NCBI RefSeq assembly: GCF_001570765.1
Contig: NZ_BCSH01000040.1
Span: 17,379-81,378, forward strand
Direction of reading: 5' to 3'
DNA from: Nocardiopsis listeri NBRC 13360
GTDB taxonomy: Bacteria > Actinomycetota > Actinomycetes > Streptosporangiales > Streptosporangiaceae
DNA length: 64,000 bases
Position numbers and translations under genes: made by a program. Positions 26,101 through 34,226 of this stretch are shown piece by piece. The notes beneath the pieces are model-generated. The model was not told the DNA's origin and did not search any database. It saw nothing but the letters and a program-made list of their open reading frames with translations. Position 1 is the first letter of the stretch. Each line of letters starts with the position of its first letter.

Positions 26101-27153
26101 GCCCTGGGCGTGCACACGGTGCTGACCGCTTCGGCCGGCAACCAGGTCAGGTCCAAGACCCAGTCCCTCTTCGGCGGCAGGTTCGAACTGCGCCTGACCG
26201 ACCCCTACGACTCCCAGGCGGGTCGCAAGGCCGCCGAGCGGATGCCCAAGGACGTTCCCGGCCGGGGCCTGCGTTCGGACGAGTCGTTCGTTCAGGTCGC
26301 CCTGCCCCGCCTGGACGGGGTCCGCGAGGACGCCGACCTGGGCGACGCCGTGCGCGAGGCGGTGCGGGTGCTGGCGGACCGCTGGCCGCACGCCCCGGTG
26401 CCCCGGGTCCGCGTGCTGCCGGCCCAGGTCACCCTGGACGAACTCCTTCCCCGTCACCAGGGGCCCGGGCTGATCCTGGGGTTGAGCGAGAGCGACCTGG
26501 CCCCCGCCCTGTACCGGCCACAGGAGGATCCGCACCTGGTGGTCTACGGCGACCCGCAGACCGGCAAGAGCACCCTGATCCGCTCCCTGGTGCGGCAGGT
26601 GATGCGACGACCGGCCGGGGAGGTGGGCATCGTCATGGTCGACTACCGGCGGGCCCACCTGGGTCTGGTCCCGGAGGAGTACCTGCTCGCCTACAGCACC
26701 AGCCCACAGCACACCCAGGGGATGTCCGGCGAGCTCGCCGGGATGATCCGTCAGCGGCTGCCCGGACCGGAGACCACCCCCCGGCAGTTGCGGGAGCGCA
26801 GCTGGTGGGAGGGGCTGGAGGTGTTCGTGTTCGTCGACGACCTGGACCTGGTGGCCGGCCGGAACAATCCGTTGGAACCGCTGGCGGAGTTCCTCACGCA
26901 AGGCGCCGACCTGGGGCTGCACCTGATCACCGCACGACGTACCGGTGGTGCCTCACGATCGATGTTCGACCCGGTCACGCAGACGATCGTGGACATGGCC
27001 ACGCCGGGGTTGTTGTTCTCCGGGGACCGGATGGAGGGACGGCTCGCCAACGGGGTGGCGTCCCGGCGTCTGCCGCAGGGGCGTGCCCTGTCGGCCCGCA
27101 GGGGCGTCCCGGCAGAGCAGGTACAGGTGGCGTGGAGCGACCCCACGGACTGA
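23134..27153 (+). CDS. eccC: Type VII secretion ATPase EccC (three FtsK/SpoIIIE domains)
   Basis: 1339 residues, the usual length of a fused EccCa-EccCb. Two membrane helices (about 45-90) precede the cytoplasmic part. Three FtsK-like ATPase domains follow: Walker A at 500-507 (GATGSGKS), with VDFKGG near 531-536 and a VIIDEF Walker B; second Walker A GGPQSGKS (855-862) with IDGW; third GDPQTGKS (1139-1146) with VDDLD. Domains 2 and 3 lack the Walker B Glu, as is common for the regulatory, cargo-binding ATPases of EccC. TTG 23134 was chosen: ggaaagg is 6 nt upstream and the protein then begins with the family's STTLVHRPAR-type N-terminus. Powers export of the WXG100 pair, inferred from family. 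Confidence 0.92.
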   Translation: MSTTLVHRPARHAVPDPGTSPLVIATPPQLPESPPATSSSAMIVMPIITGSGSLLMTITLGNRPLFAVIGALVMLASVAVGIVMFVSQRNGPRRRIREQRERYLDYLDHLRETVREVAGLQRAAGLFRHPAPHLLFEAARLPSRRWERRVGDPDFLHVRVGEGVRPLTRGLSLSVDRANPLVVYDPVCQGIAEQLVDLYANVSEQPLVLPLRECGVVSIVGERAMIRNVARALIAQVATFSAPEDVRLGLVRHQRLITEWDPVKWLPHNDFDGVRDGPLPARLVAGNTVEMTELLSAEIERRTVDMQRRRGAPPGPGTQRLVVIVDGEFQTTLSGLAAEPPVRSLADIGIHLVFLVTERKEEPEHVDTRLYVGADGSLREDREGPEHSPGQAAPVEEHPPLSGRADQADPESLTTLARTLSPMRLAATDGGDSMHSTIGLPEILGVPDVARLDTERTWAPRGTGDFLRVPVGVGPEGNAVLLDLKESAMGGMGPHGLVVGATGSGKSEMLRTLVASLVINHAPDRLALLLVDFKGGATFADTDRLPHSAGLITNLADDDSLVERFREAMFGELTRRQQALKDAGNLPNLHAYETARSRRPELEPLPHLMVIIDEFSELLTAHPDFAELFVAIGRIGRSIGVHLLLATQRLDSGKIKGLESHLSYRIGLRTFSEAESREAIGVGDAYHLPPEPGSGYLKVDTTVFERFKAAMVSQPYVPPGQDSEEELPRVLPVISFNGLAALTRATEPAREESRDEEDPGDEAPTTLQVTVDRLVATGADPVRPVWLPPLPARMTMDELLERSGEDLTGPDGSPVEPDPAEVRAIIGLADLPREQAQTPADLDFTGGESNVVVMGGPQSGKSTLLRTLITALAWRYPPGRVAVYAIDFGGGSLTPFDDLPHVAGVAGRSDLERVQRVLADVRLLLDQRERVFRRARLDSPADLRQARVDGRVPEGIHGDVFLLIDGWAGVREALQDVDDVLNDIVSRGPALGVHTVLTASAGNQVRSKTQSLFGGRFELRLTDPYDSQAGRKAAERMPKDVPGRGLRSDESFVQVALPRLDGVREDADLGDAVREAVRVLADRWPHAPVPRVRVLPAQVTLDELLPRHQGPGLILGLSESDLAPALYRPQEDPHLVVYGDPQTGKSTLIRSLVRQVMRRPAGEVGIVMVDYRRAHLGLVPEEYLLAYSTSPQHTQGMSGELAGMIRQRLPGPETTPRQLRERSWWEGLEVFVFVDDLDLVAGRNNPLEPLAEFLTQGADLGLHLITARRTGGASRSMFDPVTQTIVDMATPGLLFSGDRMEGRLANGVASRRLPQGRALSARRGVPAEQVQVAWSDPTD

Positions 27154-27157
27154 GTGC

Positions 27158-27185
27158 GGGGTGGGCCCGGTGCCGGGCCCACCCC
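27158..27185. terminator. Bidirectional terminator after eccC
   Basis: Stem ggggtgggcccg / cgggcccacccc (12 bp) with a 4-nt loop, starting 4 nt after the eccC stop and shared with the convergent SapA-like gene. Confidence 0.8.
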
Positions 27186-27204
27186 TTGGCTCACGCGTGC
27201 CACC

Positions 27205-27660
27205 TCACTCGTCGCAGTTACCGCTCGGGAACAGCGTCGAGCGCTCCCCCACCGCGGCGGTTACCTGGACACACACACCCGGGGCATGGACCAGGACCGG
27301 CCCCGCGAGAGTGCCGCTCTCGACGACGTCGGTGTCCTGGGCACCGCCATCGCTGCGGATACCGATGTCCATGCGGGTGGGACCACCGTTGGAGACCACC
27401 ACCGCGCAGTTGTATCCTCCGGTGCTCTCGTAGAAGAGGTACACCTGTCCCCCGGGATCTCCTGGAACGACCTTGGGCCAGTCACCGGCGTTCTGGGTGT
27501 ACCTGGGCACCTGGCCCACGTCGGGGTGGGCGTCGCTGCACAGGTCCGCGGGGTCGGCGCTCTGCACGGCGGTCGCCCCGCTCAGGAGCAGACCGCCCAC
27601 TCCCAGCGCGCAGGCGGCCGACCACAGCGCCCGGCGGCGCCACTTCCTCTGCGTTGTCAT
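27205..27660 (-). CDS. Secreted SapA-like (spore-associated protein A family) protein
   Basis: 151 residues with a Sec-type signal: basic KWRRR, then a hydrophobic core (10-30) and likely cleavage near residue 33. The mature part has four Cys (41, 85, 130, 149) and the pattern VYLFYESTGGYNCAVVV ... AGPVLVHAPGVCV, which matches Streptomyces spore-associated protein A (YLxYN...GYNCVV...AGPVxVxAxGxCV). SapA is an extracellular protein found with spores; its biochemical role is unknown. ATG 27660 follows gaggag by 7-8 nt. It lies 32 nt after the Fn3 protein gene and is probably in one operon with it. Confidence 0.75.
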   Translation of the reverse strand: MTTQRKWRRRALWSAACALGVGGLLLSGATAVQSADPADLCSDAHPDVGQVPRYTQNAGDWPKVVPGDPGGQVYLFYESTGGYNCAVVVSNGGPTRMDIGIRSDGGAQDTDVVESGTLAGPVLVHAPGVCVQVTAAVGERSTLFPSGNCDE

Positions 27661-27692
27661 CGGTTCGCTCCTCGAAGGGCCGGGTTCGGTGG

Positions 27693-29849
27693 TCACTCGA
27701 AGGGGGCGAGGCAGCTCGACGCGCTGCGCGCCGAACCCCCCTCGGTGTCACCGGGGCCCAGCGCGGTGACGGTGAAGGAGAAGCATCGGTGGGCTTCGAC
27801 GGTTCGGGTGAAGGTCTGGGAGGTGGTCTGTTCCACCGTCGTCTCCGTGGCGAAGTCGACCGCGTCCCCCATGGGGGTGATCCGGTATCCCTCGGCGTTC
27901 TCAGCCGCCGTCCAGGTGACGGTCACGTCGGCGCCCGAGACGCCGTGGGACACCTCGCCAGGATCGCCCACCTGGACCTCGGGCATGGTGACCGGGTCGC
28001 TGGTGACCGATTCCCCGGTCACCCCGCCCGTTCCCCGCGAGGTCACGGTGAAGGTGTAGGTGCCGCCCTCCGTCAGCCCGGTGACGTCCAGGGAGTTCTG
28101 GCCACTGGTGCGGTCGGCGGGGGCCGACCCTCCTGCGGTCTCCGTGGTGGACACCAGGTAGTCGGTGGCGCCGTCGGCCGCACCCCAGGAGACGGTGGCG
28201 GTCCGCGCGTCGACCACCTCCACCGAGACCTCCCCTGGAGCACCGGGGGACTCGGAGTCCGGGGTGACCTGGGATGACTGCGCGGCCGGCCCGGTGCCGT
28301 GTTCGTTGACCGCGCGGACCCGGAACCGGTAGACGGTCCCGTTCTCCAGGCCGCTCACCTCGGTGTCCAGTTCGTCGCCGGCCACCGTGGTCTCCCCACC
28401 GTCCCAGGTGATCTCGTAGGAGGTGACGGGGGCGTCCGGTGAATAGGCCTCGGTCCAGCTCAGTCGCACACCGCCGTCCCCGGCCTCGGCGGTCACCGGG
28501 GTCGGAGCACCGGGCGGTCCACCGGCCTCCTCGGTCGGTTCTCCGTCCCCTCCTGCGGCGTCGGCACCCTCGCCGGAGCCGTCGGAGCCACCGCCGCCCT
28601 GCCCCGCCTCACCGCCCATCTCTGGCAGGTTCTCCGATTGCCCCGCCCCCGGGGCGTCGGAGGACGTGGGACTCTCTCCTCGCAGTTCGCCCGGCCCCGG
28701 CGGGGGCTCGCTGAGGTCGACCAGGGTGGCCTGACCGGAGGGGTCGATGACCGCGGCCGCGCCGGTGTCGGGGGCACTGACGAACAGACTGCCCTCCCGG
28801 GCCTCCAGTTCGAGCGGGCCCTGGGCGTCGGGCAGGGTGACGGTGTCGAGTTCGCGGCCGTTGGGCGTGTAGGACCGCACGACACCCTCGTCGTCGTAGG
28901 GCACGTACACACGCCCCTCGAAGGGAACGCCGAGGCCGCCCCCGGGATGGCCCAGAGGGAACTTCGAGGTCTGCGCGGCGCCGTAGGGGTGTAGGAGGGT
29001 GACGATCTCCCCGTCCTCGGTCTTGGTCACCGCGGCCATGTCCCCATGGGTGCGGGCGGGCATCTGTGAGCCCTCCAGTGTCACGGGCATGGTGACCATG
29101 ACCGGTTCGTCGCCCTCTCGCATGGCGACCGCCCGGTCACCACCGCGGTCGAGCACCATGGCCCCGTCGTCGAACACCGTGACCCCGATGTCGGATCCGG
29201 GTGAGGAGACGGCCACGGTCTGTGTGATGGCGGCCTCGCCCTCGGTGACCTGGATACCGACCGCGTTGCCCTGGGCGGGCACACCCAACCACAGGGTGTC
29301 GGAGTCGTCGAAGCCCCCTCCCACCAGGGGGCCCTCCAGGGTGAGGGAGGCGCCGGTGGCCTGGAGCGTGGCCGGGTCGACCGCTCTGACCTCCCCGGCC
29401 GCGCGATCGACCACCACCGCCGCCGATTTTCCCAAGATGACGGCGAAGTCCCCTCCTCCGAGGTCCAGTCTCCCGGAGAAGCCCAGGTCATCGAGGTCGA
29501 CCGAGGTGACCCGACCCGTCTCGGGATCGGTGAGCAACAGGTAGTCGTCGTTCTGCTCGACCTCGACCCGGCCGCCCTCGGATTCGGGCAGGGACGCCAC
29601 CAGGTCGATCTCGGCGTTGTTGCCGTTGACGCGGATGGCCTCACCGACGGACGAGTTCCACAACCAGGCGGCGCCGTCGGAGACGTCGTCCTCCTGGCCG
29701 AGGGCACCGACCCCGAAGGCGGTACCGACCAGGGCCGTGGCCATGATCGTCAACACCAGCCCGGAGGAGCCCGCCCGGGTACGCCTGGCGAGTGTGCCGA
29801 GTAACCGTTTCGATCGCCCGAATCCAGCACGCGCCGACTGATGGCTCAC
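27693..29849 (-). CDS. Membrane-anchored beta-propeller protein with three Fn3 domains
   Basis: 718 residues. A short basic cytoplasmic N-terminus is followed by a signal-anchor helix (29-50). Residues about 60-380 form repeated beta-strand units (VDLDDLGFSGRLDLG, VLDRGGDRAV, YVPYDDEGVVRSYTPNG) that look like a YncE/NHL-type propeller. A Gly/Pro/Glu-rich linker (about 382-446) leads to three fibronectin-III domains (about 447-535, 536-625, 626-718). Most of the protein is therefore outside the cell. No catalytic motif. The kinase-fold protein of this locus also ends in an Fn3-like domain. The start is GTG 29849 or GTG 29858; both have purine-rich sites. Confidence 0.8.
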   Translation of the reverse strand: MSHQSARAGFGRSKRLLGTLARRTRAGSSGLVLTIMATALVGTAFGVGALGQEDDVSDGAAWLWNSSVGEAIRVNGNNAEIDLVASLPESEGGRVEVEQNDDYLLLTDPETGRVTSVDLDDLGFSGRLDLGGGDFAVILGKSAAVVVDRAAGEVRAVDPATLQATGASLTLEGPLVGGGFDDSDTLWLGVPAQGNAVGIQVTEGEAAITQTVAVSSPGSDIGVTVFDDGAMVLDRGGDRAVAMREGDEPVMVTMPVTLEGSQMPARTHGDMAAVTKTEDGEIVTLLHPYGAAQTSKFPLGHPGGGLGVPFEGRVYVPYDDEGVVRSYTPNGRELDTVTLPDAQGPLELEAREGSLFVSAPDTGAAAVIDPSGQATLVDLSEPPPGPGELRGESPTSSDAPGAGQSENLPEMGGEAGQGGGGSDGSGEGADAAGGDGEPTEEAGGPPGAPTPVTAEAGDGGVRLSWTEAYSPDAPVTSYEITWDGGETTVAGDELDTEVSGLENGTVYRFRVRAVNEHGTGPAAQSSQVTPDSESPGAPGEVSVEVVDARTATVSWGAADGATDYLVSTTETAGGSAPADRTSGQNSLDVTGLTEGGTYTFTVTSRGTGGVTGESVTSDPVTMPEVQVGDPGEVSHGVSGADVTVTWTAAENAEGYRITPMGDAVDFATETTVEQTTSQTFTRTVEAHRCFSFTVTALGPGDTEGGSARSASSCLAPFE

Positions 29850-29951
29850 GATCTCCACGCTCTCCTTCGACTGTCCACGCCGAACGCCTTCCGCCCTCCA
29901 GGCGGCAAGGGAGGTGGAATCGACCGCATCGGGGGGCGATACGGGCATCTG

Positions 29952-29981
29952 TACAAAACCAGACGCCCCGGAAGACGTCAA
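29952..29981 (-). promoter_or_regulatory. Possible promoter of the Fn3/SapA-like operon
   Basis: TTGACG (29976-29981, minus strand) with an 18-nt spacer to TTTGTA (29952-29957). The -35 is good and the -10 is weak. The site lies about 100 nt before the Fn3 protein start in otherwise empty DNA (29850-30040). Confidence 0.3.
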
Positions 29982-30040
29982 CGCGAATCCCCCTCGACAC
30001 CGCACCCCTCCAAAGAACCGGATTCGTCAGGGGCGGTGGG

Positions 30041-30502
30041 TCAGTCCAGGAACAGCTCCGCGACGACTTCACCGTCGAAGACCCGGCCGGTCTCGCGGAA
30101 GCCGAGTTTGCGATAGAACTCCGCCGGGCCACCTTCCCCCGGCACCCACATCACGGTGACCCGCTCGTTTCCGCGACCGCGCGCCTCCGTGAGGAAGGAC
30201 CGCACGGCGAAGCGCCCGTAGCCCTTGCCCTGCTCCCCCTCGGCGACGTTGAGCCGCCACAGGCCACAGCGGAAATCGGGGTCGTCCTCATCGGAGGCGA
30301 AGTCGGCCATGACGAAGGCGACGGGGCGGTCTCCGTCCAGGATCAGGCGGGTCCACACGGTCTCGCGCGAGGCGTAGGCCTCGGCCAGGGAGGTGACGAC
30401 GGGGGCGACGAAGGTGTTCTGGTCCTCGCGGACCTTCACCTTGAGGGCGGTGGCGACGTTGTCGGGGGTGATCTCCACGGCGCGGAGGGAGGGGATGCTC
30501 AT
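30041..30502 (-). CDS. GNAT family N-acetyltransferase
   Basis: 153 residues, single GNAT domain. The acetyl-CoA pyrophosphate loop is EGEQGKGYGRFAV (a QxxGxG/A variant), and the C-terminal FYRKLGFRETGRVFDGE motif is typical. The overall pattern (TLITPDN-like start, WRLNV before the loop) resembles spermidine/spermine-type acetyltransferases (BltD/PaiA group), but the acceptor is a guess. ATG 30502 has no clear ribosome-binding site; an upstream GTG at 30523 is the alternative. Gene order suggests it stands alone. Confidence 0.82.
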   Translation of the reverse strand: MSIPSLRAVEITPDNVATALKVKVREDQNTFVAPVVTSLAEAYASRETVWTRLILDGDRPVAFVMADFASDEDDPDFRCGLWRLNVAEGEQGKGYGRFAVRSFLTEARGRGNERVTVMWVPGEGGPAEFYRKLGFRETGRVFDGEVVAELFLD

Positions 30503-30560
30503 CCGAACACCGTAGAGGTCCACCCCCGACGGTTCCCACCCGTTTTCCGCGCCCGGACAC

Positions 30561-30598
30561 GGGTGCGCCCCGGAGCGACACCACCCCGGGGCGCACCC
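30561..30598 (-). terminator. Intrinsic terminator after the M14 peptidase gene
   Basis: Perfect 13-bp stem gggtgcgccccgg / ccggggcgcaccc with a 12-nt loop, 15 nt beyond the M14 stop codon. Confidence 0.8.
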
Positions 30599-30612
30599 CT
30601 TCGTGCCGGGGA

Positions 30613-33177
30613 TCAGGCGGCGCCGTCGACGGCGGCCGACCAGTGCAGGGCCTGACCGACCTGCCCGAACAGGCCCTTGGGGTGGTTACGGAACAGTGGT
30701 TCGGTACCGAACAGCACCACCGCGGCGCCGGTCTCGGTGACCCCGCTGACCACGGACGCCTGTCCGGCCGCGTCCTGTTGACCACCCGTGCCATCGGTTC
30801 CGGATCGCCAGTGCCCGGCCACCAGGGGACTCTCGGCCGCGTAGGACTGCTCGACCCGCACGCCGTCGCCCAGGTCGGTGAACCAGCCGGGCGAGTACAC
30901 GAACCCGTACCCGCCGGTCCCGCCCAGGACCCCGTCGCCCTCGTCCACACGCACCACGCCGTTGGCGTCGGAGCGGCCCGCCTCACGAGTGGCGTCCAAC
31001 AGGTCGGCCGCCTCGTTGAACCGGGCCCCGGTCGCGCCGCGCGCCACGACCCCACCCCGTTCCAGGAACGTGTCCAGGCCGGCCCTCGCTTCCTCGTCCA
31101 GGTCGCCGTGGACCAGACCACCGGCCACGTACAGCACGTCGATGTCGGACCAGTCGAACCCGTCGTTGAGCACGGCGGTGGACACCGTGGTCACGTCGAA
31201 ACCCAACTCGCCCAGGGTGAAGACCTCGTCGGCGGCCCCGGCCACGGCCACCCGAACCGGCCCCAGAACGGGACCGTCCGGTGCGGTGTCGGCGGCGGTG
31301 AACACCGCTCCGTGGCGTTCGGCGACCTCGGCCACCGTGTCCGCGGCACCGGCCGGCACCCACACCGTTCCCCGACCTGCCTGAACCGGCTCCATTCCGG
31401 CCTCGACCAGGTCGTTGAGCGCGGCGACGTCCGCGGCGTCGTCCAGCCGCAGGTTCCAGTCGCCCTCGCCCTCGACCCTCCCGGTGGGATCGGCGACCGC
31501 CACGGCGGTGCCGGTGGGCGGCTCGGACTCGACGGCGGTCACGGTGGCGCCCCACAGGCGCCCGTGGCTCCACCCGGAGATGTCGTACATCGCGTCCACG
31601 TCGTCGCTGATGTCGCGTCCGTCCTCCAGCAGGACGTTGGCCATGCCGCGTTTGGGCTGGTGCATGTCCACCACGTAGGACCCGGCCGGGTAGGTGGTGC
31701 CCTCCAGCTCGAACCCCTCGTCGGCGCGTTGGACACGCACGTCGTTGGCGACGAGGAAGTCGACCAGGCGTGCGGCGGCCGGCGCGGACCGCTGTTCCTC
31801 CCCGGCGGGGATCACGTAACCGCGTGGGAAGTCGGTGGTGTACACGTCCTCGGGGCCGAAGCCCGGCACCCAATCCTGGGGCGGGACGACCTGTTCCTCT
31901 CCGTTGGCCCCGCGACGGAACACCTCGATCTGGTCACCGACCAGCTCTTCGTGGTTGTCCTGGGCGTAGTCCAGGGTGGCCTCGATCGTGGCGGCGGAGA
32001 TGTCGGTGTTGATGGCGCTGCGCCGCCGCAGTTCCTCCTCCGGCAGGTCGTAGTCGGCGTTGTTGACCCGCATCGGAAACTCGATGGTGGCCGCGGCGAC
32101 CGCGCCCTGGTAGGGGGCGTACATCGGGGTGAAGATGGGCGGCCAGTCGTCCCAGCCGTCCTCTTGGTCCCGGAAGGGGATCTGCGGTGGTTCCACCCCG
32201 TCGTCCTCGGGGGTGTACCCCAGGTCGAGGACGGCCTGTTCCATCTCGATGGCGTTCGCGTAGGTGTTCTTGATGAACAGGTCGTACTCGTAGTTCTGGC
32301 CGTGCGGCGGCGTGGTGGGTTCGATGAGGGTGCCGTTGACGTACCCGTGTTGGTCGATCATCACCACCGGCCGGGTGTCGATCATGACCTGGCGGATCGC
32401 GGCCGACTCCGGTTGGGAGACGGTGACGAAGTCACGGTTGAGGTCGAACCCGGCGCTGTTGGCGCGGGTGCCCGCCACCCGACCGTCCGGGTTGGCGGTG
32501 ACGGTGAAGTACAGACGTGAGGACTCCAGCAGCTCCTCGGTCCGTTCATCCTCGGCGGTGGCCAGCTCCTCGATGACGCGCAGCGAGGCGTCGGTGCCCT
32601 CCCATTCATCGCCGTGGATGTTGGCGTTGACGTGGACCGGTGTCTTGTACCGGTCGATCAGGGTGTGGTCGCGGGCGGCCCGATCGGGGTCCTCGGAGAT
32701 CAGCTCGCGCATGCGCCGCTGATGGCGGGCCTCGGCGCGCGTCTCGGGTTCGGTGACGGTGACCAGGTACAGGTCGCGTCCCTGCACGGACTCACCGATG
32801 ATCTCGGCGCTGACCCGGTCGGAGGTCTCCTGTAGATCGTTGAGCGTCGGCGCGATGTCGTGGAAGGGGGCCAGCCCGAGTTTGACGGAGTGGTCGTCGG
32901 GGTCCTCGGGCGGGACGGGAAGCTCGTTCTGACGTGGGTAGGCGGCGTCCGCCTCGACCCCGGGCGCGGGCTCGGCCAACGGTTCGACGGTCAGGGACTC
33001 CGCGCCGGCGGCGACCTCGTCGCGTTCGGGGCCGTTGGCGTCGTCGCGAGGTTCGGCGAGGGCGGGTGTGGGTGCGGCCATCAGGCAGAGGGCCGCGAAC
33101 GCGGCCGTGGCTCCGGCGAGTGCTACGGGGCGTGCGGTGCGGCTATGGTCCGGACTCGGATCGGGGGGATTGTGCAC
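30613..33177 (-). CDS. Secreted M14 family zinc carboxypeptidase
   Basis: 854 residues, much longer than the roughly 300-residue M14 catalytic domain. A signal peptide (about 12-41) and an acidic propeptide-like region (42-100) come first. The M14 domain follows with HxxE zinc ligands His188 and Glu191 (NIHGDEWEG), substrate-binding NRDF (Arg248), the third ligand probably His277 (DQHGYVNG) and a Glu366 (IEFPMR) in the general-base position. The last 400 residues include a glutamine-amidotransferase-like or ThuA-like segment (DVLYVAGGLVHGDLDEEAR, FLERGGVVARGATG), as in many large actinobacterial M14 proteins. Role: extracellular protein degradation. GTG 33177 has aggagg 6-7 nt upstream. Confidence 0.88.
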   Translation of the reverse strand: MHNPPDPSPDHSRTARPVALAGATAAFAALCLMAAPTPALAEPRDDANGPERDEVAAGAESLTVEPLAEPAPGVEADAAYPRQNELPVPPEDPDDHSVKLGLAPFHDIAPTLNDLQETSDRVSAEIIGESVQGRDLYLVTVTEPETRAEARHQRRMRELISEDPDRAARDHTLIDRYKTPVHVNANIHGDEWEGTDASLRVIEELATAEDERTEELLESSRLYFTVTANPDGRVAGTRANSAGFDLNRDFVTVSQPESAAIRQVMIDTRPVVMIDQHGYVNGTLIEPTTPPHGQNYEYDLFIKNTYANAIEMEQAVLDLGYTPEDDGVEPPQIPFRDQEDGWDDWPPIFTPMYAPYQGAVAAATIEFPMRVNNADYDLPEEELRRRSAINTDISAATIEATLDYAQDNHEELVGDQIEVFRRGANGEEQVVPPQDWVPGFGPEDVYTTDFPRGYVIPAGEEQRSAPAAARLVDFLVANDVRVQRADEGFELEGTTYPAGSYVVDMHQPKRGMANVLLEDGRDISDDVDAMYDISGWSHGRLWGATVTAVESEPPTGTAVAVADPTGRVEGEGDWNLRLDDAADVAALNDLVEAGMEPVQAGRGTVWVPAGAADTVAEVAERHGAVFTAADTAPDGPVLGPVRVAVAGAADEVFTLGELGFDVTTVSTAVLNDGFDWSDIDVLYVAGGLVHGDLDEEARAGLDTFLERGGVVARGATGARFNEAADLLDATREAGRSDANGVVRVDEGDGVLGGTGGYGFVYSPGWFTDLGDGVRVEQSYAAESPLVAGHWRSGTDGTGGQQDAAGQASVVSGVTETGAAVVLFGTEPLFRNHPKGLFGQVGQALHWSAAVDGAA

Positions 33178-33294
33178 GAGGCTCCTCCTGTGGTCTTCGA
33201 CGTTCCTACCTGTCCGGTGGGACGGCCACAAGACGGCCAGGGTCGTTTTTCCCTGTCCACCCGCGACCTCTGCCGGAATGTCGGTGCCCCCGTT

Positions 33295-33300
33295 TAGGGT
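33295..33300 (+). promoter_or_regulatory. -10 element of a probable leaderless transcript
   Basis: TAGGGT ends 7 nt before ATG 33308, so transcription should begin at or next to the start codon. No ribosome-binding site is present, which agrees with a leaderless mRNA. Confidence 0.45.
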
Positions 33301-33307
33301 GCGCACC

Positions 33308-33823
33308 ATGGACGAGCGCCTTCTCACCGGTACCGAAGCGCTGATCGACGCTCCTTCGGCCGACTGGACCGCGGTGTCGCGGGAGTTGTCGGAGACGGCC
33401 GGGACCTACTGGCTGACCGCCACTCGCGCCGGCTCCACTCCGCACACGCGGCCGTTGCTCACGGTGTGGTCGCGCGGGCTGCCCCACTTCGCGTGCGGGC
33501 CGGGCAGCGCGAAGGCGCGGTTGCTGACCGAGGGGGCATCGGTGAGCCTGGCCGTGTCCACCTGCCGTTGGGACGTGGTGGTGGAGGGCTCGGTGGAACG
33601 GGTGCGCGATCCCGAGAGAGTGCGCGTTGTCGCCGAGACCTACCCGGTGGTCTACGGGTGGGCCCCGCTACCCGAGGGAGACCTACTGGTCGGCCCGGAC
33701 GGCGCACCCTCCGCCGGTCCCCCGCCTTACGCGGTGTACGCGGTACGGCCGAGCACCGTGTACGCCTTCCCCACCGACGCCGCCGACCACGGCCCCACCC
33801 GCTGGCGATTCGAGCGCCCATGA
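33308..33823 (+). CDS. Pyridoxamine 5'-phosphate oxidase family (FMN-binding split-barrel) protein
   Basis: 171 residues. The pattern TYWLTATRAGSTPHTRPLLTVW ... FACGPGSAKARLL ... VSLAVSTCRWDVVVEGSVERV is the split-barrel flavin-binding fold of PPOX-like proteins in actinobacteria (F420- or FMN-dependent reductases and biliverdin-reductase-like proteins). The C-terminal VYAFPTDAADHGPTRWRF also fits. Cofactor and substrate cannot be fixed from sequence. It is probably leaderless (see the -10 at 33295). Divergent from the M14 gene. Confidence 0.8.
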   Translation: MDERLLTGTEALIDAPSADWTAVSRELSETAGTYWLTATRAGSTPHTRPLLTVWSRGLPHFACGPGSAKARLLTEGASVSLAVSTCRWDVVVEGSVERVRDPERVRVVAETYPVVYGWAPLPEGDLLVGPDGAPSAGPPPYAVYAVRPSTVYAFPTDAADHGPTRWRFERP

Positions 33824-33928
33824 CCACGGGGACGCGCTCGTAGGTGAGGATCGGGGATCGCGGGGTAGGTCTTCCCAAGAAATTCGAGACCCCGACGATC
33901 GCAACGGCTCCACCCCCGGGAGGCATTA

Positions 33929-34138
33929 GTGCGCATCAGTATCGTTCTCTCCGTCCTCGTCGTGCTGTGGTTGGTGATCGGTCTGGTAGCGGCCTTCCAA
34001 CGCGGCTACTTCAGTCCGGCGGACACCAACTGTTCGACGCTGGGCAGCACCGTGGTGACCGTCTTCGTCGGTCCGCTCAACTACTTCGGGGTCAACCCGA
34101 CCGTCGAGTGCCCGACGGTCCCCCAGCCCTCGGAGTGA
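33929..34138 (+). CDS. Small single-pass membrane protein
   Basis: 69 residues. One hydrophobic helix (4-22, IVLSVLVVLWLVIGLVAAF) follows a very short N-terminus; the rest (QRGYFS, TNCSTLGSTVVTVFVGPLNYFGVNP) is weakly hydrophobic with two Cys. Similar short proteins are common in Streptomyces and relatives, function unknown. GTG 33929 has gggagg 5 nt upstream, a strong site that supports it as a real gene. Confidence 0.7.
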   Translation: MRISIVLSVLVVLWLVIGLVAAFQRGYFSPADTNCSTLGSTVVTVFVGPLNYFGVNPTVECPTVPQPSE

Positions 34139-34226
34139 GCGGCGGCTCCGGGGCGGTTTCGCGACCGGGGGCACGAAACGGAGTGCCGTTTGGGCCCGTG
34201 CTTCCGTAACGGGCAGGATGTCGGGT

